Shown: positions 16,196 to 23,319 of the stretch, one piece after another
Numbering within the stretch: the stretch's first letter is position 1
Layout of the letters: every line of letters starts with the position of its first letter
NCBI GenBank assembly: GCA_035252155.1
Contig: DATFDL010000017.1
Span: 1 to 26,784, forward strand
Origin: JAICLL01 sp035252155
Lineage (GTDB): Bacteria; Planctomycetota; Planctomycetia; Pirellulales; JAICIG01
Direction: 5' to 3'
Length of the DNA stretch: 26,784 nt
Position numbers and translations under genes: made by a program
Notes under the pieces: model-generated
The model's input: the letters and a program-made list of their open reading frames with translations, nothing else
What the model was told of the DNA's origin: nothing
Databases searched by the model: none

Positions 16196-17278
16196 ATGAA
16201 TTCCACCGAACTCACTCCGGCTGCGGTGCTCGCGGCCCTGGCCGAACTGAAAGACCCTGAAACCGGACGCGGCGTCGTCCAACAAGAGCAGGTGCGCGAC
16301 GTCCAAATATCCGGCAAAAAACTCGCTCTTACGCTCGCCTTGTCGACACATTCCGCCCCGCTTTGGAGAGAAACGCAAGCCGAATGCGCCGAGCGGCTGC
16401 GAAAACAGTTTCCCGATCTCGACGAGATCGAAGTGCGGCTGGCCGTGCATCCGCGGCCGCCGCAAAAACTGGGCGAGATCGGGCTGACGGTCAAGAGCGT
16501 AATCGCGGTCGGTTCGGGCAAGGGCGGCGTCGGCAAAAGCACCATCGCCGCCAGCCTGGCTTACGGGCTCAAGCGGGCTGGCTGCCAGGTGGGCCTGATG
16601 GACGCCGACGTCTATGGCCCCAGCATTCCGCATTTGATTGGCGTCAACCGCCGGCCCGAAATCGTCGAGCAGCGCATTCAACCGATCGAGCTCGATGGCC
16701 TCAAAGTGATGTCGATGGGATTTTTGGTGCCGCCGGGCGAGGCTGTGGTGTGGCGCGGACCCATGCTGCACGGCGCCATCACGCAGTTCTTGCGCGACAC
16801 CGCCTGGGGCGAGCTCGATTATCTGATCATCGACATGCCGCCGGGCACGGGCGACATCGCCCTGACGCTCTCGCAGTTGCTGCCGCTCACCGGCGCGGTG
16901 GTGGTCTGCACGCCGCAAGACGTGGCCCTGCTCGACGCCGTCAAGGCCATCGCCATGTTTCGCAAGGTGAACATCCCGGTGCTGGGCATGGTCGAAAACA
17001 TGAGCTATTTTCTTTGCCCGGACAATGGCAAGCGCTACGACATTTTCGGCAGTGGCGGAGCGAAGCGTCGGGCGGCCGAGCTCGACGTGCCGTTCTTGGG
17101 CGAGGTGCCGATCAACATTCAGATTCGCATCAACGGCGACGAAGGAAAGATCGCCGGCAATTTTTCGCCCGAGGCGGGGGCCGCGTATTTTGAAAATATC
17201 TGCCACACCTTGGTCAAGAATCTGGCCGCCAGCCACCGGCAAGCGCCGCCGCTGCCGAAGCTGTCGGTGCTGGGATAA
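16196..17278 (+). CDS. mrp: Mrp/ApbC-family iron-sulfur cluster carrier ATPase
   Basis: The 360-residue cytoplasmic protein joins an N-terminal MIP18/DUF59 domain (about residues 8-85, with DPETGRGVVQ) to a ParA/MinD-type P-loop ATPase. The deviant Walker A GSGKGGVGKST is at 106-116, the switch DADVYGPSIPHLIG at 136-149 and DMPPGTGDI at 213-221, followed by ENMSYFLCPDNGKRYDIFG. In well-studied members the last motif has two cysteines (CxxC) that bind a bridging 4Fe-4S cluster in the dimer; here only Cys274 is present and Asn277 takes the second place. The ATG at 16196 starts the DUF59 domain cleanly, and the longer frame upstream runs through a repeat. Role: delivering Fe-S clusters to apo-enzymes. 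Confidence 0.93.
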   Translation: MNSTELTPAAVLAALAELKDPETGRGVVQQEQVRDVQISGKKLALTLALSTHSAPLWRETQAECAERLRKQFPDLDEIEVRLAVHPRPPQKLGEIGLTVKSVIAVGSGKGGVGKSTIAASLAYGLKRAGCQVGLMDADVYGPSIPHLIGVNRRPEIVEQRIQPIELDGLKVMSMGFLVPPGEAVVWRGPMLHGAITQFLRDTAWGELDYLIIDMPPGTGDIALTLSQLLPLTGAVVVCTPQDVALLDAVKAIAMFRKVNIPVLGMVENMSYFLCPDNGKRYDIFGSGGAKRRAAELDVPFLGEVPINIQIRINGDEGKIAGNFSPEAGAAYFENICHTLVKNLAASHRQAPPLPKLSVLG

Positions 17279-17477
17279 TGCAAATAATTGAATGTCCTGT
17301 TCAAATGCCGGACCAACGCGCAAAAAATCGCCTCCCCGATGAGTGCTTGTCGGGCCATCGTTCGCTCTGCCCCGGTCAGCGGCCAATAAGAGCCGCCGGA
17401 AACTCTTGCATTCAGAGAATGCCGCCGTTAACAATAGGGTTTGAGAAGATCCGCAAGCGTCATTCGCTGAGGTAACG

Positions 17478-18200
17478 GTGGTCAAGCTGCAATTCGACGT
17501 GGACAAGATCGCCGATTTCGGCGATGCTCGCGAAATGCCGGCGTATAGCATTCCGCAGGCAGCGCATTATCTTAGGCTTCCGGTGGCGACGCTGCGATCG
17601 TGGGTTGTCGGCCGGAATTATCCGACTGGAGGCGGGACGAAGCATTTCAAGCCCTTAATTCTGCTTCCCGACAAAGCAAAACCGCTTCTTTCATTTTATA
17701 ACCTTGCGGAAGCCCACGTGCTCAGCGCGCTGCGGCGTCATCACAGTATTCGCCTGCAAGACATCCGCGCGGCGCTTAATTACATCCAGAGTCAATTGGG
17801 AGCAACGCACCCGCTTCTCGATTATCGATTTGAAACGAATGGCGTCGCTTTATTCGTGACCAAGCTCGGAAAATTGGTAGACGCTTCGGCATCTGGTCAA
17901 CTTGTCATGCGAGAAGTCTTGGACGCCTATCTCAAACGACTCGAGCGCGAGAACATGATAGTCGCCAGGCTTTATCCGTTCACCAGATCGAGCGAGGCCG
18001 ACGGACCAAAGCTGGTGTTGATTGACCCGAGGCATTCGTTTGGGCGGCCCGTGTTGGCCCGGTCGCGAATTGCGACGGACCTCATCGCCGCGCGGTACAA
18101 GGCGGGCGAATCCATCGACGATCTGGCCGACGACTATGGCTGCGAAAGGCTCGAAGTCGAGGAGGCGCTCCGTTGCGAGCTCTCGCTCCAAGCCGCCTGA
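17478..18200 (+). CDS. DUF433 antitoxin with N-terminal helix-turn-helix
   Basis: The GTG at 17478 follows GAGGT at a suitable distance. Of 240 residues, about 23-43 (YSIPQAAHYLRLPVATLRSW) form a MerR-like helix-turn-helix, suited to repressing its own promoter. Residues about 178-236 are a DUF433 domain (LVLIDPRHSFGRPVLARSRI, then the helix around DDLADDYGCERLEVEEAL). DUF433 proteins usually act as antitoxins beside a PIN-like toxin. Here the toxin frame overlaps the end of this gene but is cut off after about 35 residues, so the antitoxin seems orphaned. The region is less GC-rich than the flanking genes. Family assignment is strong; activity as an antitoxin is inferred. Confidence 0.85.
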   Translation: MVKLQFDVDKIADFGDAREMPAYSIPQAAHYLRLPVATLRSWVVGRNYPTGGGTKHFKPLILLPDKAKPLLSFYNLAEAHVLSALRRHHSIRLQDIRAALNYIQSQLGATHPLLDYRFETNGVALFVTKLGKLVDASASGQLVMREVLDAYLKRLERENMIVARLYPFTRSSEADGPKLVLIDPRHSFGRPVLARSRIATDLIAARYKAGESIDDLADDYGCERLEVEEALRCELSLQAA

Positions 18201-18321
18201 TGATCCACCAACGTACTTCCTCGATAAATGTCTCGGGCGGAAGGTCATCGCGGGCGCGCTTCGTGCGCTCGGCGAACGTGTGGAGCTTGATCAAACGCGT
18301 CAAATAGGCATTGCCCAATAA
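18172..18321 (+). pseudogene. stump of a PIN-like toxin gene
   Basis: In the frame one base ahead of the antitoxin, overlapping its last codons, the sequence reads PPTYFLDKCLGRKVIAGALR followed by ALGERVEL. This matches the N-terminus of PIN-like (DUF5615-type) toxins that follow DUF433 genes, including the first acidic catalytic residue in FLDKCLG. After GERVEL it loses resemblance and ends at a TAA at 18319-18321; the later catalytic acids of the PIN fold are absent. No normal start codon is visible in frame. A deletion has probably joined the stump to the leader of the next gene, which starts 11 bases later. Confidence 0.65.
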
Positions 18322-18332
18322 GGAGCAAAACG

Positions 18333-20780
18333 ATGTGCCGACGTGCATGTGCTCTGGCGGTGATTCTGACATTTTCGCTCGCCCCGCTGCCGGGGCTCGC
18401 GGCGGCCGAGCATGCGGATCATCAGGTGGTTGACTTCTCAATTCGCTCGATCAAAGACGGCCGCTGGTCGGATGCCGATACCTGGCAGCCTGCCCGGATG
18501 CCCACGGCGGGCGACCGCGTGCTCATTAGCCGCGGCACCACGGTCGAGTACGACGTGGCGAATCAAGACATACTGCGGCTGATTCAGGTGGTCGGCACGC
18601 TCACATTCGCGCGCGATCGCGATACCGAGCTGAACGTCGCCCTGTTGAAGGTGCAAAACAGCGACTCGTGCAGTGAAAGCGGTTTTGCTTGCGATTTTCG
18701 GCACAAGACCACCGGCGGCGAGCCGCTCGACGCTCCGGCGGGCAATCTGCCGGCACTGCTGATTGGCACGTCGGATAAGCCGATTCCCGCCGAGCACACC
18801 GCGCGAGTTCGCTTGCACTACATCGAGGGGATGAGCAAAGACGACGCTCCGGCGATCGCCTGTTGCTCCGCCCGAATGGAAATCCACGGTGCGCCGCTTG
18901 AGCACACCTGGGTCAAGCTGGCCGATGACGCCAAGCCAGGTCAAAACCAGGTGGTCGTGGAGGAAGCGGTGCCCGATTGGCGCGTGGGCGACGAGGTGAT
19001 TGTCACTGCGTCGCAGCGCGGCACGGCGTTCGGTTCGTATCGGGCAAACGCCGGGCAGGCCAGTCACGCCCAGACCGAAACGCGCCGCATTGCCGCCGTC
19101 GACGGCCCGACGCTCACGCTCGATAAGCCGCTGGGTTTCGCCCACTCTGGCACGGGCGAGTTTCGCAGCGAAGTGGCGAACCTGTCGCGCAACGTGATCG
19201 TCGAAAGCGCCGATCCCGCCGGAGCGCGGGGCCACACGGTCTATCACCGCTTCAGCCGCGGCGGCATCAGCTACGCCCGATTCGCTCATCTGGGCAAGGA
19301 GGGCGTGCTGGGGCGCTACGCCATCCATTTTCACCTGGTGGGCGACACCATGCGCGGCGGCAGCGTGCGCGGCGCGGCCATCGTCGATTCGCACAACCGC
19401 TGGATCACGATTCACGGCACACAATACCTGGTGGTCCGCGATTGCGTCGGTTTTCAGAGCGTCGGGCATGGCTACTTTTTGGAAGACGGCAGCGAGGTTT
19501 ACAACCTGCTCGACCATAATCTTGGCGTGCAGGCCTATGCCGGGCGGCGTTTGCCTAACCAGGTGCTGCCCTTCGACGAGAACGAAGGGGCGGCCTTCTG
19601 GTGGGCCAATGGACGCAATACGCTGGTGCGAAACATCGGCTGCGAAAACGACCAATACGGCTTCCGCTACGACATGCAGCGCACGTCGGGCTTCGACGCG
19701 GTGCTGCCGGTCGTGCAGGCCGATGGCTCGAAAAAGCCCGTCGATGTGCGGACGATCCCCATTTGGCGGTTCGACGACAACGAGGCCCATACGAGCTTCG
19801 CCGGCATGGTGGTGGCGGCCAACGGCGGCAATCAGCCCGACGTGCCGATCGAAGACCAGCAAACGCTCGAGCAGATCCGCAAAGTCGACTGGACCGGCCC
19901 CGACACGCGCCATCCGCACGTGATCCGCCGCTTCACCATCTGGGATGCCCATTACGCTTTCCGGCCCCATAGCCCCGCCATGCTGATCGACGGGCTGCGG
20001 ATCGCACGGGCGACCTACGGTGTTTACCGGCCGGCGTTCGAGAATCACGTCTATCGCGACGTACACCTGTCGGACATCGGCCCCGAGCCGTTCAACCGCG
20101 GCATGGACGACGCCAGCGCGCAGACCGGCAGCATCACGGTCGACGGCCTGACGATCGACGACTTTAACGGCGGCGATCAGCGGCACCCGATCGTTCACAT
20201 GAGCGACAACGATCTATCGGGCACGTCCAAAGCTGAAAACCACTTTCGCAACGTGGTCTGGAAGAACGACAACGGCCGCCGGCCACTATTCAATCGAGGC
20301 GGCTCGGTGCGCGTCGATCCGATCGTGCCGCACGGCGTGCCTTATATTGTCCACGACTTTTTTGGCCCCGGCCGTCACGCCCGGATTGTTAGCACCAAGG
20401 CCAAAGACCTGCTGGCCGACGGCAATCAATATCGGTCGCTGCCGCCTCTGACCGGCGACGAATCGGTGGCGGTCGAAGTAACCGACGTCGCCTGGCCGCA
20501 GTTGCTCGACGAAATCGACGACGAACCGCCCGCGACGATCATTCTGTCGGCCGTTTCAGAAAACGGCCGGCTGCTTGTGCGGGGCGTCTCCCACGACAAC
20601 GGCGAGATTGTTTCCGTCGAAGTGAACGGCATGCCCGCCGAGTTGTTATCGTCGGCCAGCGGCGTTGTCGATTGGCAAGCGACGGTCGAATCCGCTCCGG
20701 GTGAGTTGATTGTCGCGTTCGCCAAGGACGAGGCCGGTAATACGGAGCAGACGCCGCATCGCCTGCGATGCGAGGAGTAG
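18333..20780 (+). CDS. secreted G8-domain / parallel beta-helix protein
   Basis: AAGGAG lies nine bases before the ATG. The 815-residue product has a signal peptide (about residues 1-25, ending LAAAEHA). A G8 domain starts near residue 43, with GRWSDADTWQPARMPTAGDRV and VLISRGTTVEYDV, the pattern of five strand pairs seen in eukaryotic CEMIP, TMEM2 and PKHD1L1. Residues about 270-650 are right-handed beta-helix repeats with YAIHFHLVGD near residue 330, a motif shared with the CEMIP group. Residues about 715-810 look like an Ig-like domain. Relatives bind or cleave hyaluronan, so a role with extracellular polysaccharide is reasonable, but activity cannot be inferred. Domain calls are secure. 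Confidence 0.85.
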   Translation: MCRRACALAVILTFSLAPLPGLAAAEHADHQVVDFSIRSIKDGRWSDADTWQPARMPTAGDRVLISRGTTVEYDVANQDILRLIQVVGTLTFARDRDTELNVALLKVQNSDSCSESGFACDFRHKTTGGEPLDAPAGNLPALLIGTSDKPIPAEHTARVRLHYIEGMSKDDAPAIACCSARMEIHGAPLEHTWVKLADDAKPGQNQVVVEEAVPDWRVGDEVIVTASQRGTAFGSYRANAGQASHAQTETRRIAAVDGPTLTLDKPLGFAHSGTGEFRSEVANLSRNVIVESADPAGARGHTVYHRFSRGGISYARFAHLGKEGVLGRYAIHFHLVGDTMRGGSVRGAAIVDSHNRWITIHGTQYLVVRDCVGFQSVGHGYFLEDGSEVYNLLDHNLGVQAYAGRRLPNQVLPFDENEGAAFWWANGRNTLVRNIGCENDQYGFRYDMQRTSGFDAVLPVVQADGSKKPVDVRTIPIWRFDDNEAHTSFAGMVVAANGGNQPDVPIEDQQTLEQIRKVDWTGPDTRHPHVIRRFTIWDAHYAFRPHSPAMLIDGLRIARATYGVYRPAFENHVYRDVHLSDIGPEPFNRGMDDASAQTGSITVDGLTIDDFNGGDQRHPIVHMSDNDLSGTSKAENHFRNVVWKNDNGRRPLFNRGGSVRVDPIVPHGVPYIVHDFFGPGRHARIVSTKAKDLLADGNQYRSLPPLTGDESVAVEVTDVAWPQLLDEIDDEPPATIILSAVSENGRLLVRGVSHDNGEIVSVEVNGMPAELLSSASGVVDWQATVESAPGELIVAFAKDEAGNTEQTPHRLRCEE

Positions 20781-20809
20781 CGCAACTGCCAACATGCGCC
20801 ACGCGCCGG

Positions 20810-21194
20810 TGGGTGCCACGGCATCCGCCGCGGCGCGGTGGGCGTCGAGCCGCCAACCGACATAAATTGCCGCGGCGGACGCCGTGCGGAGTTGGTTTTA
20901 AACTCCACGCGACCGCGAACGCGATATCCGCCGCCGGTGTGGCACAGCCGCCCCTGGCTGTGAGGGTCGCCGAGGGCGACCGCGAGACAGCCGAGAGCGG
21001 CTGTCCCACATTGCTGTGAGGGTCGCCAAGCGCGACCCCGAGACAGCCGAGGGCGGCTGTCCCACATTGCCGCAATCACGCCCGCGTGAAGTATAATTCG
21101 GGCCGAGGCGCAGATCCGCACGGCGTCCGTCGCAGCGACCGCGTTTGTAAGTATTGCGAAGCGAAGCGCGCTGCGACGGATGCCGTGGCACCCA
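20810..21194 (+). repeat. MITE-like composite element, about 385 bp, with nested inverted ends
   Basis: Outer arms TGGGTGCCACGGCATCCG (20810-20827) and its exact reverse complement (21177-21194), and inner arms CGGACGCCGTGCGGA (20876-20890) and its exact reverse complement (21115-21129), are nested with almost equal spacing (48 and 47 bases). The stretches between arms are diverged but still partly complementary, so the ends are really about 80-bp inverted repeats. The centre contains the tandem 56-bp hairpin unit. No transposase is encoded. The element fills most of the gap between the G8 and S9 genes. Confidence 0.75.
20958..21069 (+). repeat. two tandem 56-bp units, each with two hairpins
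   Basis: Units start at 20958 and 21014 and differ at a handful of positions. Each holds a GGTCGC..GCGACC hairpin and an ACAGCCG..CGGCTGT hairpin, then TCCCACATTG. The differences fall mainly in loops. It is a repeat inside the MITE-like element. It is not a CRISPR: there are no unique spacers. Confidence 0.85.
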
Positions 21195-21271
21195 GCGCGT
21201 GGCACCGAGCGCTATGGCGAAATGGACAAATAAGTGCGGCGCAATTGCGTTTCGATGTCGAATCGCAAGTG

Positions 21272-21299
21272 CTGAACCCTGAACCCTGATCCCTGAACC
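21272..21299 (+). repeat. four tandem heptamers (CTGAACC) just before the S9 start codon
   Basis: Four 7-base units: CTGAACC, CTGAACC, CTGATCC, CTGAACC, ending two bases before the ATG at 21302. They occupy the position of the ribosome-binding site and contain no Shine-Dalgarno sequence, so copy number could affect translation. Confidence 0.8.
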
Positions 21300-21301
21300 C
21301 A

Positions 21302-23239
21302 ATGAACTCTCTCCCGGCCGTTATCCTTCTTGCCGCGCTGGTCACGCTCATGCCCTCGCCCGCGACGTCGCTCGCCGATCCGCAGCGTCCGCCAGCGATG
21401 ACAACGGAAGACGTGCCCGACGTGCCGGCGGAACTGGTCGAACGGCTGCGGCAATATCAGAACATGCGGGCGGCGCAGTTTCTGGGCTGGTCGCCCGACG
21501 GCAACGGCATTCTGGTGCAAACGCGGTTCGGCAACTCCGCGCAACTGCATCGGGTGTACGAGCCGGGCGGGCGGCGCGAGCAGATCACGTTTTTCGACGA
21601 GCCGGCCGGCGGACGGTTCATTCCCGAAGCCCGTGACGGCGCCGTGCTGGTAACCATGAGCCAAGGCGGCAACGAAAACAACCAGGTCTATCTGCTCGAC
21701 CGCGTGGCGTATCAAACCTCGCTGTTGACCGACGGCAAATCGCGCAACTTGCTCGGCCCGCTGCGGCACGACGGCGAGCGGATGATCGTGCTCAGCAACC
21801 GCCGCAACGGCCGCGATACCGATCTCTACCTGGCCGAGACGCGCAAGCCGGGCGAGTCGCTCTTGATGCAGACCGACGGCGAATTTTGGACCGCCGCCGA
21901 TTGGTCGCTCGATGGCAAGCGGCTGCTGCTGTCGCACTATGTGTCGATCAACGAGTCGCATCCCGCGCTGTTTGAGCTCGACAGCCGCGAGCGTCGGCCG
22001 CTGCCGTTGCCGGGCGAAGGGCCGGCGGCGGTTGGCGACATGGCGTTCACGCCCGACGGCCGACGGGCGTACATCACTACCGACGCCCGCGGTGAGTTTT
22101 TGGAGTTAGGCCGGCTTGATCTGAAAACGCTCGAATACGACTGGCCGACGGGCGATCTGCGCTGGGACGTGAGCGACGTGGAAGTTGACCCCAAAAGCGG
22201 CCGCGTGGCCCTGACGGTCAACGCCGACGGCGCGAGCTTGCTCTATCTATTCGACGGCGAGCAGGTGCGGCCGCTCGAACTGCCGCTGGGCGTGGTGAGC
22301 GACCTGGAGTTTTCGCCCGATGGCAAGCAACTGGGCCTGACGCTGGCGCGGCCCGAGGCCCCGCCAGACGCGTATTCGGTTCGCTTGTCCGACGGCAAAC
22401 TCGTGCGTTGGACCTACAGCGAGACGGGCGGCCTCGATCCGGCCGGCTTCATCCGGCCCGAGCAGATCCAGGTGCCGTCGTTCGACGGGCGGCAAGTGCC
22501 GGCCTATTACTTTCGGCCGGCGACCGCCTCGAAAGAGCACCCGGCCGCCGTGCTAATCACCATTCACGGCGGGCCGGAGTCGCAGTTCCGCCCCGTGTTT
22601 ACGGGCGTAACGCAGTTCGAGGTGAAAGAGCTCGGGCTGGCGGTGATCGCGCCCAATGTGCGCGGTTCGGCTGGCTACGGCAAAACGTATCTCAAGCTCG
22701 ACAACGGCCCCAAGCGCGAGGACAGCGTGCGCGACATCGGCGCGGCGCTCGACTGGGTGGCCCAGCAGCCCGAACTCGACGCCAACCGCGTGGCGGTGAT
22801 CGGCGGGTCGTACGGCGGCTTCATGGTGCTCAGCTCGCTGGTTCACTATCGCGAGCGCATCCGGGCCGGCATCGACATTGTCGGCGTGGCCAATTTCATT
22901 ACCTTTCTTGAACACACCAGCCCTTATCGGCAAGACCTGCGACGGGCCGAGTACGGCGACGAACGCGATCCCCAGATGCGGGCGTTCTTCGAGCGAATCA
23001 ATCCCACGGCGGGCGCCGACAAGATTCAGTCGGCGCTGTTAGTGGCCCACGGCAAGAACGACCCGCGAGTGCCGTTTTCGGAGGCCCAGCAGATCGCCGA
23101 GCGGGTGCGTTCGGCCGGCAAGCCCGTCTGGACGGTCTATGCCGACAACGAAGGGCACGGTTTTGCCAAGAAGGACAATCGCGATTACCTGACGGCGGTC
23201 GAGATGATGTTTTTGCAGCGGTTTTTGGAGTTGGAATAG
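21302..23239 (+). CDS. secreted S9-family (prolyl oligopeptidase-like) serine peptidase
   Basis: The 645-residue product has a signal peptide (about residues 1-25, MNSLPAVILLAALVTLMPSP). A TolB-like beta-propeller covers about residues 45-360, with repeated WSPDGNGI, FTPDGRRAY and FSPDGKQLG motifs. A C-terminal alpha/beta hydrolase covers about residues 390-645, with the oxyanion region TIHGGPESQF, nucleophile Ser503 in GGSYGGFM, Asp587 in HGKNDPRVP and His619 in NEGHGF. This is the layout of S9C acyl-aminoacyl-peptidase or dipeptidyl-peptidase-like enzymes, which cut short peptides selected by the propeller. Export suggests work in the periplasm. There is no clear Shine-Dalgarno sequence; a heptamer repeat occupies that position. 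Confidence 0.93.
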   Translation: MNSLPAVILLAALVTLMPSPATSLADPQRPPAMTTEDVPDVPAELVERLRQYQNMRAAQFLGWSPDGNGILVQTRFGNSAQLHRVYEPGGRREQITFFDEPAGGRFIPEARDGAVLVTMSQGGNENNQVYLLDRVAYQTSLLTDGKSRNLLGPLRHDGERMIVLSNRRNGRDTDLYLAETRKPGESLLMQTDGEFWTAADWSLDGKRLLLSHYVSINESHPALFELDSRERRPLPLPGEGPAAVGDMAFTPDGRRAYITTDARGEFLELGRLDLKTLEYDWPTGDLRWDVSDVEVDPKSGRVALTVNADGASLLYLFDGEQVRPLELPLGVVSDLEFSPDGKQLGLTLARPEAPPDAYSVRLSDGKLVRWTYSETGGLDPAGFIRPEQIQVPSFDGRQVPAYYFRPATASKEHPAAVLITIHGGPESQFRPVFTGVTQFEVKELGLAVIAPNVRGSAGYGKTYLKLDNGPKREDSVRDIGAALDWVAQQPELDANRVAVIGGSYGGFMVLSSLVHYRERIRAGIDIVGVANFITFLEHTSPYRQDLRRAEYGDERDPQMRAFFERINPTAGADKIQSALLVAHGKNDPRVPFSEAQQIAERVRSAGKPVWTVYADNEGHGFAKKDNRDYLTAVEMMFLQRFLELE

Positions 23240-23273
23240 CGGCGGCGTCTGATCGATGTTGCTATTATCCTAG

Positions 23274-23317
23274 CCGGCGAGCGGAAGGCATAAGGGTTTA
23301 CGCCATCCGCTCGTCGG
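23274..23317. terminator. probable bidirectional terminator between convergent genes
   Basis: CCGGCGAGCGGA (23274-23285) pairs with TCCGCTCGTCGG (23306-23317), 11 of 12 positions, with an additional GGC/GCC inside. It lies between the S9 stop (23239) and the glycosyltransferase stop (23320-23322). There is no T-tract, so termination is inferred from position; it could instead be another palindromic repeat. Confidence 0.5.
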
Positions 23318-23319
23318 AG

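Noticed and set aside
16175..17551. 458-codon minus-strand frame over mrp
   Set aside because: Shadow of the clearly recognised Mrp protein; no family features.
18438..20198. Long minus-strand open frame (586 codons) inside the G8 gene
   Set aside because: It is antisense to a gene with a signal peptide and recognised domains; composition is His/Arg/Val-rich without motifs, as expected from GC-rich coding shadows.
20958..21069. Possible CRISPR-like tandem repeat
   Set aside because: Only two adjacent units with no unique spacers, and each unit folds into hairpins; no cas genes.
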